Positions 53,676 to 62,575 of a stretch of 64,000 bases of DNA are shown piece after piece (position 1 is the stretch's first letter; each line of letters opens with the position of its first letter). The notes under the pieces are model-generated. The model was not told the DNA's origin. It saw only the letters and a program-made list of their open reading frames with translations, and did not search any database. Both the position numbers and the translations under genes were made by a program. Source of the stretch: Candidatus Dormiibacterota bacterium (GTDB taxonomy: Bacteria > Chloroflexota > Dormibacteria > CF-121); assembly GCA_035544955.1 (NCBI GenBank), contig DASZZN010000014.1, forward strand, positions 124,001 to 188,000, read 5' to 3'.

Positions 53676-54442
53676 TAGAGAACCTTAGACAGAAAGGCGC
53701 GCGTGCGCTCTTGCTGCGGGGTCGCGAGCACGTCGCGGGGCTTGCCGGCTTCGACGATGACGCCGCCGTCCATGAACACCAGGCTGTCGCCCACCTCGCG
53801 GGCGAAGCCCATCTCGTGGGTCACGACGACCATCGTCATGCCATCGTCGGCCAGGCCACGCATGACGTCGAGCACGTCCCCGACCAGCTCCGGGTCCAGT
53901 GCGGAGGTGGGTTCGTCGAAAAGCATCAGCTTCGGCTGCATCGCCAGGGCGCGCGCGATCGCCACTCGCTGCTGCTGGCCACCGGAGAGTTGGTTCGGAT
54001 AGACGTCGACTTTGTCCACCAAGCCGACCCGCTCGAGCAGTTTGCGCGCCCGCTCGACGGCGACCGTGCGGCTTTCCTTCTTCACCCGGATGGGCGCCTC
54101 GATCACGTTGTCCAGGGCGGTCTTGTGAGGGAAGAGATTGAAGCGCTGGAAGACCATGCCGATCTCCGAGCGCTTTTTGCAGACCTCGGCGTCCGGAAGC
54201 TCGTAGAGCTTGTCACCTCGTTCCCGGTAGCCGACGAGTTCGCCGTCGACCGACAGCCGGCCGCAATCGATCTTCTCCAGGTGATTGATGCAGCGGAGGA
54301 ACGTGCTCTTGCCCGAGCCGGAGGGGCCGATCATGCACAACACCTCCCCGGGGGAGACTTCGAGGTCAATGCCGCGAAGCACCTCGAGCCGGCCAAAGCT
54401 CTTGTGCACCGCTTCAGCCTGGACCATGGGCGTAGGACTCAT
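53675..54442 (-). CDS. Polar amino acid ABC transporter ATP-binding protein (GlnQ type)
   Basis: A 255-aa ATPase with Walker [19 protein letters not shown], the family's [27 protein letters not shown], signature [17 protein letters not shown], Walker [24 protein letters not shown] and H-loop [10 protein letters not shown]. All are diagnostic of the GlnQ/HisP group. It lies 3 nt after the permease stop. Confidence 0.95.
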   Translation of the reverse strand: MSPTPMVQAEAVHKSFGRLEVLRGIDLEVSPGEVLCMIGPSGSGKSTFLRCINHLEKIDCGRLSVDGELVGYRERGDKLYELPDAEVCKKRSEIGMVFQRFNLFPHKTALDNVIEAPIRVKKESRTVAVERARKLLERVGLVDKVDVYPNQLSGGQQQRVAIARALAMQPKLMLFDEPTSALDPELVGDVLDVMRGLADDGMTMVVVTHEMGFAREVGDSLVFMDGGVIVEAGKPRDVLATPQQERTRAFLSKVL

Positions 54443-54445
54443 CGA

Positions 54446-55402
54446 TCAGTGCCCTCTGGGCAGAGCCACGGGCATCTCCATCGGCGGCGGCGGCGGGGCA
54501 TGGAAGGTAAATAAGATCCGTCGGAACCGCTGGATCGGCGTGGGCGGTAGCCCGCGCATGGAGCCGCGGGCGAAGTACCGCTCCAGGTAATACTGGCCCA
54601 CCGTCAGGATCGACGTCATTGCCAGGTACCAGATGCTGGCCACGATCGCCAGCTCGATCACCTCGAAGGTGGCGCTGGCAATCTGCTGCGATCGCGTGAA
54701 GAGCTCGGGAACCGACGCGACAAAAGCGAGCGACGACGTCTTGAGCATCGAGATCGTTTCGTTGCCCGTCGGTGGGATGATCACGCGCATCGCCTGCGGA
54801 AGAATGATCCGCCGCATCACGAGCGACCGGGGCATGCCGAGCGCCTGGGCCGCCTCGGTCTGGCCGTGATCAACGGAGATGAGGCCGGCGCGGACGATCT
54901 CAGCCATGTATGCCGCTTCGTTCAACCCGAGACCTAGCGTTGCGGCCATGAACGCTGGAACCAGCGTGTTGGTGTCCGCCTGCCAGTGGATCGAGGTGAA
55001 GGGGATCCCGATGCCGATTTGTGGAAGGACCAGGGCAAGGTTGAACCAGAAGAAGATCTGAACCAGAACGGGCGTCCCGCGAAAGAGCCATATGTAGACC
55101 CAACTCACCCACGCCATCACCGGGTTTGGCGACAGTCGCATGACGGCGAGCAGCACGCCCAGGACGATCCCGATCAGCATCGCGAGGACGGTCAATTCCA
55201 GCGTCGTGACGATTCCCCGCAGGATCAGCCGGTGGGAGAGATAGTGGCCCACCACGCTCCACTTGAGGTTCGGCGCGGTGGCGAGCGTGAAGACGATTTC
55301 GGCGGCGATCGCCAGGACGACCACGGCCGCCACCCAGCGCCCGACGTGCCGAACGGGGACCGCCTCGATCGCCGCCGGACGCTGCGTTACCGCATCAGGC
55401 AC
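54446..55402 (-). CDS. Polar amino acid ABC transporter permease (HisM/GlnP type)
   Basis: A 318-aa permease with a basic N-terminus, about five membrane helices and the EAA loop EAAQALGMPRSLVMRRIILPQAMRVIIPPTGNETISMLKTSSLA, typical of the His/Glu/Gln/Arg family. VYIWLFRGTPVLVQIFFWFNLAL is the conserved N-terminal block. The proline-rich C-terminal tail (HAPPPPPMEMP) is an addition. Single permease gene, so the transporter probably uses a homodimer. Confidence 0.92.
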   Translation of the reverse strand: MPDAVTQRPAAIEAVPVRHVGRWVAAVVVLAIAAEIVFTLATAPNLKWSVVGHYLSHRLILRGIVTTLELTVLAMLIGIVLGVLLAVMRLSPNPVMAWVSWVYIWLFRGTPVLVQIFFWFNLALVLPQIGIGIPFTSIHWQADTNTLVPAFMAATLGLGLNEAAYMAEIVRAGLISVDHGQTEAAQALGMPRSLVMRRIILPQAMRVIIPPTGNETISMLKTSSLAFVASVPELFTRSQQIASATFEVIELAIVASIWYLAMTSILTVGQYYLERYFARGSMRGLPPTPIQRFRRILFTFHAPPPPPMEMPVALPRGH

Positions 55403-55417
55403 GCCTGCTCGATTCCC

Positions 55418-56374
55418 TCAATAGGTGGGCACGCAGCTGTCACCGATGGAGTTGTTGTCGTTGAGCTTGACGGCCGAGCTCGTGATGGCCCCATCTTTTA
55501 CGCCCCACGTGTTGAGGATACTGGCGTAGTAGCCCTTGTCGATCAGGTACTTGACCGCGTCCGTGATCGCCCTCTGCAGCGGGCTTTCCTTGATCATCGC
55601 GATGCCGTAGGGCGAGATGCTGCAGGGCTTGCCGGCGAGCTTCAGCCTCGAGCTGTTTTGCTTCACCGCGTAGTCGCTGACCGGCTGATCGGCCCACATG
55701 ATCTCGACCCGCCCCGAGAGCAGCGCGGAGGTGACGTCGGTCTGCTTTTCGAAGCTGCTCACGGTGATCTTCTGCTTGCCGGCGGTCGCACAGTTGTCCT
55801 TGTCGTTAGGGATGGGCGTGCCGCCGACCTGCTTTCCCATGAAGCCCCAGGCGTCCATTTCCTCCGTCGTTCCGGTCTGGACCGACACGGTGTGGCCACA
55901 CATGTCGGCGGCCGTGCCCACCGTGGGCCCACCCGTCTTCACCACCCAGGCCTCTCCGGCCTTGTAGTAGGTGACGAAATCGATGCCGCCGTCCTCGCGT
56001 TGCTGTGTCGGCGTCCAGCTCGACAGGCTGAACGCGTAGCGCGAGTTGCTCGCCTTGAGCTGGGGGATGATGTCGTTGAAGGTGACGTTGGTGAACTTAC
56101 AGTCAACGCCCATGACTTTGCAGATGGCGCTGCCGAAATCGATGTCCCAGCCCTGGACGGCGCCGGTGTCCGGATTGATGAGCTCGTTCGGTGGATAGCT
56201 CGCATCCGAAGCGATCTGCAGCTGACCCTGGGCCTTTATCGCGGCCGGAACCTCGGCGGCAATGTTCGCCACCTGGGTCGGGCCCGAGCTCGAGGCTGCC
56301 GGCGCGGTCGACGTGCCGCCGCAGGCGGCGAGCGTTGCGGCCACCGTGACCAGAATGATTGGCAAACGCTTCAT
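55418..56374 (-). CDS. Polar amino acid ABC transporter binding lipoprotein
   Basis: A 318-aa lipoprotein (lipobox LAAC, C18) of the family 3 solute-binding fold: LQIASDASYPPNELINPDTGAVQGWDIDFGSAICKVMGVDCKFTNVTFNDIIPQLKASNSRYAFS. Two Cys pairs may form disulfides. GGGAGGGGAA precedes the ATG closely. First gene of the binding protein-permease-ATPase operon. Specificity (cationic, acidic or amide amino acid) is not evident. Confidence 0.92.
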   Translation of the reverse strand: MKRLPIILVTVAATLAACGGTSTAPAASSSGPTQVANIAAEVPAAIKAQGQLQIASDASYPPNELINPDTGAVQGWDIDFGSAICKVMGVDCKFTNVTFNDIIPQLKASNSRYAFSLSSWTPTQQREDGGIDFVTYYKAGEAWVVKTGGPTVGTAADMCGHTVSVQTGTTEEMDAWGFMGKQVGGTPIPNDKDNCATAGKQKITVSSFEKQTDVTSALLSGRVEIMWADQPVSDYAVKQNSSRLKLAGKPCSISPYGIAMIKESPLQRAITDAVKYLIDKGYYASILNTWGVKDGAITSSAVKLNDNNSIGDSCVPTY

Positions 56375-56524
56375 GTTTCCCCTCCCAGCGAGTCTCCTAG
56401 AGCCTCAAACAGGCTGCCAGAATTGTAGGCGACCTAACTTACCGGGCGGTGGCGTCGTCCAGCGGCCCACGAACGCGTCAAACGCTCGCACCGCACTAAA
56501 GCGCGGCTCGGCCTGCGCCCTCGC

Positions 56525-56800
56525 TTAGCCGACGCGCCAGTAGACGCCATCTTTCCGGTTCAGCAGCTCGCGCTCGACAAGCGCGCGCCGGAGCTGGCAG
56601 TGGTCCGGCCAGAACTCTCGGAGGATGGCGTCGACGTCCGCCTCCGCCATCCGTTTTCCCAGGGGGAAGGCGCGCACCACTTCAGCCAGGACCAGGCGGC
56701 GGCGGCTTTCCCGAGCCGGCCACTGGATGATCCGGCCTTCCCGCCAGAAGGGCCGCAGCTTGCGCGTCTCCTCGGCCGGATTCCGATCGGCGGTGGCCAC
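56525..56800 (-). CDS. DUF2087-domain protein
   Basis: A 91-aa protein from GTG 56800. The core RLVLAEVVRAFPLGKRMAEADVDAILREFWPDHCQLRRALVERELLNRKDGVYWRV is a clear DUF2087 domain, a winged-helix-like module sometimes fused to MarR or ArsR regulators. Stand-alone here. Divergent from coaX. TACAAT 5 nt before the GTG suggests a leaderless transcript; an upstream ATG at 56881 would overlap coaX and is not supported. Confidence 0.8.
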   Translation of the reverse strand: MATADRNPAEETRKLRPFWREGRIIQWPARESRRRLVLAEVVRAFPLGKRMAEADVDAILREFWPDHCQLRRALVERELLNRKDGVYWRVG

Positions 56801-56805
56801 GTCAT

Positions 56806-56811
56806 ATTGTA
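56806..56811 (-). promoter_or_regulatory. -10 element, leaderless DUF2087 gene
   Basis: TACAAT on the minus strand, 5 nt before GTG 56800. Confidence 0.45.
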
Positions 56812-56840
56812 AAAACCAAAGCGTTCCGATCTTGCGCGGG

Positions 56841-56846
56841 TAGACT
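56841..56846 (+). promoter_or_regulatory. -10 element, leaderless coaX
   Basis: TAGACT, 6 nt before GTG 56853. Confidence 0.55.
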
Positions 56847-56852
56847 GACGGC

Positions 56853-57617
56853 GTGTTGCTGGCGATCGACCTCGGGAACACGAACCTGACGTTCGGGCTC
56901 TTCGAGGGTGATCAACTCCGGCATGACTGGCGGCTTGCCACCCGCCGCGACAGCATGCCGGATGAGCTTGGCCTTTCGATGGTGCAGCTGATGCGCCAGG
57001 AGGGCTTCGATCCGAAGGCCGTGGACGCGGTCGTCGTCGCGAGCGTCGTCCCGCCGCTGAACAGCAGCCTGGTGCAGGCGATCGAACGCTATTTCGGTCG
57101 AGAGCCGCTGATGGTGGGCCCGGGGATCAAGACCGGCTTGAAGATCCATTACCGGGACCCCAAGGAAGTCGGCGCCGACCGCATCGTGGCCGCCATGGCC
57201 GCCTTCAAGAAATACGGCGGTCCGCTGATCATCATCGATTTCGGCACCGGGACGACCTACGACGTGGTCTCCAAGGAAGGCGACTACCTCGGTGGCGCGA
57301 TCGCTCCCGGGATGGGCATCTCGGTCGACGCGCTCTACGAACGGGCCGCGCGGCTCCAGCGAGTCGAGCTGAAGGCGCCGGCCACGGTGATCGGGCGGAC
57401 CACCGCCGAGAGCATGCAGGCCGGCATCATTTTCGGCTTCACCGCCCAGGTGGAGGGAATGGTGGCCCGCATCAAGAAGGAGCTTGGCGAGAACCCCCGC
57501 GTGATCGCGACCGGCGGGATGGCGGGATTGATTGCCGCCGAGACGCCGGTGATCGAGCTCGTCGATCAGCGGCTGATGCTGGAGGGACTCCGAATGATCC
57601 ACGAGCTCAATGCCTGA
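56853..57617 (+). CDS. coaX: Type III pantothenate kinase
   Basis: A 254-aa ASKHA-fold kinase that phosphorylates pantothenate, first step of CoA synthesis. The N-terminal phosphate motif is AIDLGNTNLTFGLF. DRIVAAMAAFKKYG and IIDFGTGTTYDVVSKEGDYLGGAIAPGMGISVDALYERAARL are diagnostic; ATGGMAGLI closes the site. GTG start fixed by a TAGACT box. Confidence 0.96.
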   Translation: MLLAIDLGNTNLTFGLFEGDQLRHDWRLATRRDSMPDELGLSMVQLMRQEGFDPKAVDAVVVASVVPPLNSSLVQAIERYFGREPLMVGPGIKTGLKIHYRDPKEVGADRIVAAMAAFKKYGGPLIIIDFGTGTTYDVVSKEGDYLGGAIAPGMGISVDALYERAARLQRVELKAPATVIGRTTAESMQAGIIFGFTAQVEGMVARIKKELGENPRVIATGGMAGLIAAETPVIELVDQRLMLEGLRMIHELNA

Positions 57618-57816
57618 CGAGGCGCCACTGGCGAAGCCGGAGCCGACCCCGCCGCTGAAGCCGGAATCAAGTTCGCCGATCAGCGACCCGGCCGCCATCT
57701 TCATCGCCGCCGCCACGCTCTTTGCGATCTTCATCAACTCGCAGAACGTCGGCCCGATCCTGATGTTGGGTGTGATCGCCCTGCTGCTCGAGCTCCGCTT
57801 GCGCCCGAAGGACTGA
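57610..57816 (+). CDS. Small single-pass membrane protein
   Basis: A 68-aa protein whose ATG overlaps the last codons of coaX by 8 nt. The first 25 residues are Pro/Lys/Glu-rich; then AAIFIAAATLFAIFINSQNVGPILMLGVIALLLELRL, one or two helices. Function unknown; coupled to coaX. Confidence 0.6.
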   Translation: MPDEAPLAKPEPTPPLKPESSSPISDPAAIFIAAATLFAIFINSQNVGPILMLGVIALLLELRLRPKD

Positions 57817-57822
57817 TAGGCT
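57817..57822 (+). promoter_or_regulatory. -10 element, leaderless dus
   Basis: TAGGCT, 8 nt before GTG 57831; overlaps the preceding stop codon region. Confidence 0.4.
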
Positions 57823-57830
57823 GGTAGCCC

Positions 57831-58853
57831 GTGAAAATCGGTCCCTACACGCTCGTCTCCCCGGTCTACGTCGCGCCCATGGCGGGCGTCACCGACGCGC
57901 CCTTCCGCAAGATCGCCCGCGAGTTCGGCGCCGGGCTGGCGTGCACCGAGATGATCAGCAGCGAGGCGCTCGTCCGCCAGCACCGCGAATCGTTCCGGCT
58001 GATGGACCTCCAGTGGGACCAGCGACCCGTTTCGGTCCAGCTGATGGGGGGCGCTCCGGGTGTGATGGCGCAGGCCGCTCGTATGGCGGAAGAAGCCGGC
58101 GCAAACATCATCGACATCAACATGGGGTGCCCGGTGCCCAAAGTCGTCAAAACCTCGGGCGGTTCGTCGCTGCTTCGCGATCCCGACCTCGCCTCCCGCG
58201 TCGCGGAAGCCGTGGTCGGTGCGGTGTCGGTGCCGGTGACGGCCAAGATCCGCCTCGGCTGGGACTTCGCCACGCGCAACTACCTCGAGATGGCGACACG
58301 GCTGGAGGCGACCGGCATCCAGGGCCTCGCTGTTCATGGCCGCACCCGCTCGCAGCGCTACGACCCGTCCGCCGACTGGATGGCGATCGCGCAGGTCAAG
58401 GCGGCGGTCAAGATCCCGGTAGCCGGCAGTGGCGATCTGCGAACGGCCGACGACGCCGTCCGGCGCATCCGCGAGTCCGGCGTCGACGCCGTGATGTTGG
58501 GCCGCGGCATCCTCGGCAACCTCTGGCTGGTGCGCCAGACCGTGGCTCGGCTCACGACCGGCGATTCGCTCCCCGCCCTCTCCTGGATCGAGCAGATCGA
58601 GTTGGTGCGGCGGCACTGCGACTTGGTGCTCGAGTATTACGGACCGGAACGTGGCCCGCGGCTGCTGCGCAAGTTCATTGCCTGGGGCCTTCGGGGCTTC
58701 CGGGGCGCAGCCCGGCTGCGGACGATGGTCCAGTCGGTCGCGAGTCCCGCGGATGTAACGGTTGTCCTCGATGCCGCGCTGGCGATCGATCCCGGCCCCT
58801 TCTCGCTCGACGGCGAGATCGAGGATGCTCCGGTATCCCGCGAAGCCGCCTGA
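57831..58853 (+). CDS. dus: tRNA-dihydrouridine synthase
   Basis: A 340-aa FMN enzyme that reduces uridines in tRNA D-loops. VYVAPMAGVTDAPFRKIAREFGAGLACTEMISSEAL, NIIDINMGCPVPKVVKTSGGSSLLRDP (catalytic Cys in MGCP), VTAKIRLGWD, LAVHGRTRSQRYDPSADW and GDLRTADDAVRRI...VMLGRGILGNLWL are all conserved. Dus subfamily not resolved (DusB-like). Confidence 0.95.
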   Translation: MKIGPYTLVSPVYVAPMAGVTDAPFRKIAREFGAGLACTEMISSEALVRQHRESFRLMDLQWDQRPVSVQLMGGAPGVMAQAARMAEEAGANIIDINMGCPVPKVVKTSGGSSLLRDPDLASRVAEAVVGAVSVPVTAKIRLGWDFATRNYLEMATRLEATGIQGLAVHGRTRSQRYDPSADWMAIAQVKAAVKIPVAGSGDLRTADDAVRRIRESGVDAVMLGRGILGNLWLVRQTVARLTTGDSLPALSWIEQIELVRRHCDLVLEYYGPERGPRLLRKFIAWGLRGFRGAARLRTMVQSVASPADVTVVLDAALAIDPGPFSLDGEIEDAPVSREAA

Positions 58854-58884
58854 CCCAGGAACTTTTCTGGCTCCCCCGCGTCGT

Positions 58885-59376
58885 ATGGGCATGGAACGTA
58901 TTGGGCTGCTCCTGTTCGCACTCCTACTTGCCGGCTGTGGCGCACAGGCGGCCGGTCCGGGTCCAAGCCCGACGCCCAGCCCATCCGGGATCGTCTCCGG
59001 GACGAATGGCCCCTTCTACGCCGTCGCGTCGCCCGCCCAGCTGGCGGCCGGCGGTACCGTTCACCTGACGGTGACCGTGACTGGACCGATCGACTATGAG
59101 ATCGGCTGCGTCCAGACCCTCCATATCTGGGCCGAGGACAGCCAGCGCCGGCAGGTCTGGCAGCAGCCGGTGCCGGCGGTCATGTGCATGGCCCTCGGCC
59201 ACAAGCCGCTGAAGGCCGGCGAGACCGCCATCTTCACCGCGGATTGGCCGACGTCGAGCACGCTGGCGCCCGGTTCCTACACCCTCCACGGCCTCTTCCT
59301 GGTGGTGCTTCCGATGGGTGCCGCAATGCGGGTCCGGGAGAATCTGGCACCGCTGACGATCCAGATTCTGAGCTAG
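58885..59376 (+). CDS. Small lipoprotein
   Basis: A 163-aa protein with signal and lipobox LLLAGC, then a Pro/Ser-rich linker (GPGPSPTPSPSG) and a beta-rich domain (AVASPAQLAAGGTVHLTVTVTGPIDYEIGCVQTLHIWAED...GETAIFTADWPTSSTLAPGSYTLHGLFLV) like an intracellular proteinase inhibitor (BsuPI)/Ig-type fold. ATG 58885 or 58891 are both possible. Function unknown. Confidence 0.72.
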   Translation: MGMERIGLLLFALLLAGCGAQAAGPGPSPTPSPSGIVSGTNGPFYAVASPAQLAAGGTVHLTVTVTGPIDYEIGCVQTLHIWAEDSQRRQVWQQPVPAVMCMALGHKPLKAGETAIFTADWPTSSTLAPGSYTLHGLFLVVLPMGAAMRVRENLAPLTIQILS

Positions 59377-59398
59377 CGAACTCGCGGCGGGAATCACG

Positions 59399-59404
59399 TA
59401 TAAT
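59399..59404 (+). promoter_or_regulatory. -10 element of greA
   Basis: TATAAT (perfect consensus), 13 nt before ATG 59418; leader of about 6 nt. Confidence 0.6.
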
Positions 59405-59417
59405 ACGGCGGCTTTTG

Positions 59418-59894
59418 ATGGCTAGCATGGAAAACGACAAGGTCGTATACCTCACGCAGGAGGGTCTGAACCGCCTGCAGGCCGAGCTCGAGGTGCTTCG
59501 TAACAAGCGCCGTCCCGAGGTTGCCGAGCGCATCCGGCAGGCGAAGGAATTCGGCGACATCAACGAGAACGCCGAGTACGACGACGCCAAGAATGAGCAG
59601 GGTTTCGTCGAAGGCCGGATCCTACTGCTCGAGAAACTGGTGCGGAACGCCAGCATCATCGAAGGCAAGCACGTCAAAGGTGTCGTCGAGGTCGGCTCGA
59701 CGGTGAAGGTCCACGACGAATACGGCGACGAGGCCTTCACGATCGTCGGCTCCGCCGAGGCGGAACCGAGCAAGGGTCGGATCTCGCTCGAGTCGCCGGT
59801 CGGCAAGGCGCTCCTTGGCAAGCACGTCGGCGACGACGTTTCGGTCGTCACGCCCGGCGGCTCGACCAAGATGCTGATCATCGAGGTCCGCTAG
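59418..59894 (+). CDS. greA: Transcription elongation factor GreA
   Basis: A 158-aa cleavage factor for backtracked RNA polymerase. The N-terminal coiled coil (YLTQEGLNRLQAELEVLRNKRRPEVAERIRQAKEFGDINENAEYDDAKNEQGFVEGRI) carries the tip acidic residues (D-x-N-E-N-A-E-Y). The C-terminal FKBP-like domain ends SPVGKALLGKHVGDDV. ATG 59418 follows a consensus TATAAT. Confidence 0.97.
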   Translation: MASMENDKVVYLTQEGLNRLQAELEVLRNKRRPEVAERIRQAKEFGDINENAEYDDAKNEQGFVEGRILLLEKLVRNASIIEGKHVKGVVEVGSTVKVHDEYGDEAFTIVGSAEAEPSKGRISLESPVGKALLGKHVGDDVSVVTPGGSTKMLIIEVR

Positions 59895-61045
59895 CGACCG
59901 AGACCGCCGATCTCGTCATTGTCGGCGGCGGCATCATCGGCTGCGCCACTGCCTTCTTCGCCCAGCGCGCCGGCCTGAAGACCATCGTCCTCGAAAAGCG
60001 CCCCGCGCTTGCGACACTCACCACGCCGGTCGCCACGGGTGCCTTTCGGCTGCAGTTCGACAACCCCGAGGAGGTCGAGCTGGTCCGCGAGAGTGTGGCA
60101 TTCTTCGACGACCTCCAGCAGAGGGTCGACCTCGGGCTGCGCCATCAGGGGTATCTGTTCGTCGCTCGCACCGACGACGGCGCCCGGACTCAGCGCGATC
60201 TCGTCGCGGCCCAGCGTACGTGGGGACTCGATGATGTCGAGCTCCTGGACGGCCCGGACGCGAGGCGCCGTTTCCCGTACCTGGCGGGCGACATCGTCAA
60301 TGCGCGCTTCCGCCAGGGGGATGGCTGGCTCGACCCGCGACGCCTAGCCCTCGAGCTGGCGCAGGCGAGCGGGGCACGCTTCGAAACGGGCAGGCTCGTG
60401 ACCGGTTTCGTGCGGGAGGGCGATCGCGTTCGCGGCGTCACGACGCCGGCCGGATCGGTCGCCGCGGAGACCGTTGTCATCGCGGCCGGGCCGCTCTCCG
60501 GGCCCCTCGGCAGGCTGGCGGGCCTCGACCTGCCCTTGGCAACCGTGCGCCGGCAGAAGCTGATCATCCCCGACGTGCCGCAGGTGCCACCCGATGCGCC
60601 GATGACGATCGAGTTCGAGACCGGCGCCCATTGGCGGCCCGCAGGCCGCGGAGCTCACGCGCTCTGGACCGCCCCCGCGCCGGCCGAGCCACCGCTCGAC
60701 GATGTCCCAACCTCCGCGGCCTTCGCCTTCGGTCTCCTCGACCCGACGAGCGATCACGCGCTCGCGCGCACCGTTCCCTTCTGGAAGGACGTCTGGAACT
60801 CGTCGCGGTTGTCATGGTGGTTGCAGGCCGGCCAGTACACCTACACTCCCGACCGGCGACCGCTGTTGGGACCGACCGAGATACCCGGGCTGGCGGTCAA
60901 CACCGGCTACAGCGGTCACGGCATCATGGGCAGCATTGGCGGCAGTCGCCGAGCCGTGGACGCGATCACCGGGCGGTTGAAGCCGGTGGATAATCCGTTC
61001 CGGCCGGATCGGCCGATGCACAGCCGCTCCTTCGACATCCTGTAG
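59891..61045 (+). CDS. FAD-dependent oxidoreductase (DAO family), non-standard start
   Basis: About 384 aa. DLVIVGGGIIGCATAFFAQRAGLKTIVLEKR is the FAD-binding fold; later blocks RQGDGWLDPRRLALELAQASGARFE and PDRRPLLGPTEIPGLAVNTGYSGHGIMGSIGGSRRAVDAI fit sarcosine dehydrogenase/oxidase-like flavoproteins. No ATG, GTG or TTG lies between the greA stop and the glycine motif. The first standard start (GTG 60095) would remove the FAD site. The frame passes CTA 59891, which overlaps the greA TAG, and ATT 59918. Translation is probably coupled to greA termination or uses a rare start. Substrate probably an amino acid or N-methyl amine. Confidence 0.75.
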   Translation, partial: LATETADLVIVGGGIIGCATAFFAQRAGLKTIVLEKRPALATLTTPVATGAFRLQFDNPEEVELVRESVAFFDDLQQRVDLGLRHQGYLFVARTDDGARTQRDLVAAQRTWGLDDVELLDGPDARRRFPYLAGDIVNARFRQGDGWLDPRRLALELAQASGARFETGRLVTGFVREGDRVRGVTTPAGSVAAETVVIAAGPLSGPLGRLAGLDLPLATVRRQKLIIPDVPQVPPDAPMTIEFETGAHWRPAGRGAHALWTAPAPAEPPLDDVPTSAAFAFGLLDPTSDHALARTVPFWKDVWNSSRLSWWLQAGQYTYTPDRRPLLGPTEIPGLAVNTGYSGHGIMGSIGGSRRAVDAITGRLKPVDNPFRPDRPMHSRSFDIL

Positions 61046-61067
61046 CGGTCCGAAAAGCGCGACCCTT

Positions 61068-61073
61068 TAGACT
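61068..61073 (+). promoter_or_regulatory. -10 element, leaderless lysS operon
   Basis: TAGACT, 8 nt before ATG 61082. Confidence 0.5.
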
Positions 61074-61081
61074 TTCGCGGA

Positions 61082-62575
61082 ATGGAAGCTGAGCGGAGCG
61101 AGCAGGAGCTGCAGCGGCGACAGAAACTGCAGACGCTTCGCTCGCAGGGCATCGAGCCGTACCAGAGCCGCTTCGATCGCACCCACAGCTCGGCGGACGG
61201 TGTCGCCTTGTTCGAGCAAGCAGAAAAGTCTTCAGGTGCGGAGGCCCGCAGCGATCGCGTCGCCCTCGCCGGTCGCCTGGTTGCGATCCGGGTGATGGGG
61301 AAGGCCACCTTCGCGCACATCCAGGACTACGCCGGGCGGGTCCAGCTCCTGGCCAAGGTCGATAAGCTCGGGGAGGAAGCCTACAAGCGATTTACCGACC
61401 TGGACCTGGGCGACATCGTCGGCGTGCACGGCACACTCTTTCGGACCAGGCGTGGCGAGATCACCTGCGAGATCGAGGATTTCGTCCTGCTGGCCAAGGC
61501 GCTGCGACCGTTGCCCGAGAAATACCACGGTTTGAAAGACAAGGAGCTCCGTTACCGGCAACGCTATCTGGATCTGATCGCGAATCCCGAGGTGATGGAT
61601 GTCTTCCTCAGCCGCAGCCGCCTGGTGGACGAGACTCGGACGTTTCTCCGCGGCCGCGCATTCGTCGAGGTCGAGACGCCGGTTCTGCAGGCGATGGCCG
61701 GCGGGGCCGCCGCGCGCCCCTTTCGCACCCACCACAACGCACTCGACATGGACCTCTATCTGCGCATCGCGCTCGAGCTATACCTCAAGCGGCTCATCAT
61801 CGGCGGCTACGACCGCGTCTACGAGATCGGCCGGATCTTCCGCAACGAGGGAATGGATCAGTGGCACAGCCCCGAGTACACCATGCTCGAGCTCTACCAG
61901 GCCTACACCGATGTCGAGGGCATGATGGAGCTCACCGAGTCGTTGGTGATTCACCTGGTCGAGCGGGTGAAAGGCCATCCCACGATCCAGTACCAGGGCC
62001 AGGAAATCGCGTTCACCCGGCCCTTCAAGCGAATCGAGATGGTGGACGCCGTCAGCCGGGTGGTCGGTCAGGACGTGAGCAAGGCCGATGTGCCGGCCCT
62101 CGCGGCGCTGCTCAAGCAGTACAACATCGAGCCCAAGCCCGGCCTTGGGTGGGGCGGCCTCGTCGCCGAGCTGTTCGAGGAACTCGTGCAGGACACGCTG
62201 GTCCAGCCAACCTTCGTGCTCGGGCACCCGGTTGAGGTTTCCCCACTGGCGCGGCGCCGCACCAGTGACCCGCGTCTGACCGATCGCTTCGAGCTCTTCA
62301 TCGCCGGGGAAGAGATCGCCAACGCATTCTCGGAGCTCAACGATCCTGATGATCAGCGAACCCGCTTCGAAGACCAGGCTCGTGCACGCGCCGCGGGCGA
62401 TGAGGAGACGCATCCGATGGACGAGGACTTCCTCACGGCGCTCGAATACGGCTTTCCACCGACCGGAGGGATGGGGCTGGGCATCGACCGGCTGATCGCC
62501 ATCCTCACCGACCAGCCCTCGATCCGCGACGTCATCCTCTTTCCCAATCTGCGTGCCCGTCATGCTGAGTCTTAA
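61082..62575 (+). CDS. lysS: Lysyl-tRNA synthetase, class II
   Basis: A 497-aa enzyme with N-terminal OB-fold anticodon domain ([31 protein letters not shown]), then [15 protein letters not shown] (motif 1 region), [25 protein letters not shown] (motif 2) and [13 protein letters not shown] (motif 3). Normal length. It overlaps serS by 14 nt, so the two synthetases form an operon. Confidence 0.97.
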   Translation: MEAERSEQELQRRQKLQTLRSQGIEPYQSRFDRTHSSADGVALFEQAEKSSGAEARSDRVALAGRLVAIRVMGKATFAHIQDYAGRVQLLAKVDKLGEEAYKRFTDLDLGDIVGVHGTLFRTRRGEITCEIEDFVLLAKALRPLPEKYHGLKDKELRYRQRYLDLIANPEVMDVFLSRSRLVDETRTFLRGRAFVEVETPVLQAMAGGAAARPFRTHHNALDMDLYLRIALELYLKRLIIGGYDRVYEIGRIFRNEGMDQWHSPEYTMLELYQAYTDVEGMMELTESLVIHLVERVKGHPTIQYQGQEIAFTRPFKRIEMVDAVSRVVGQDVSKADVPALAALLKQYNIEPKPGLGWGGLVAELFEELVQDTLVQPTFVLGHPVEVSPLARRRTSDPRLTDRFELFIAGEEIANAFSELNDPDDQRTRFEDQARARAAGDEETHPMDEDFLTALEYGFPPTGGMGLGIDRLIAILTDQPSIRDVILFPNLRARHAES

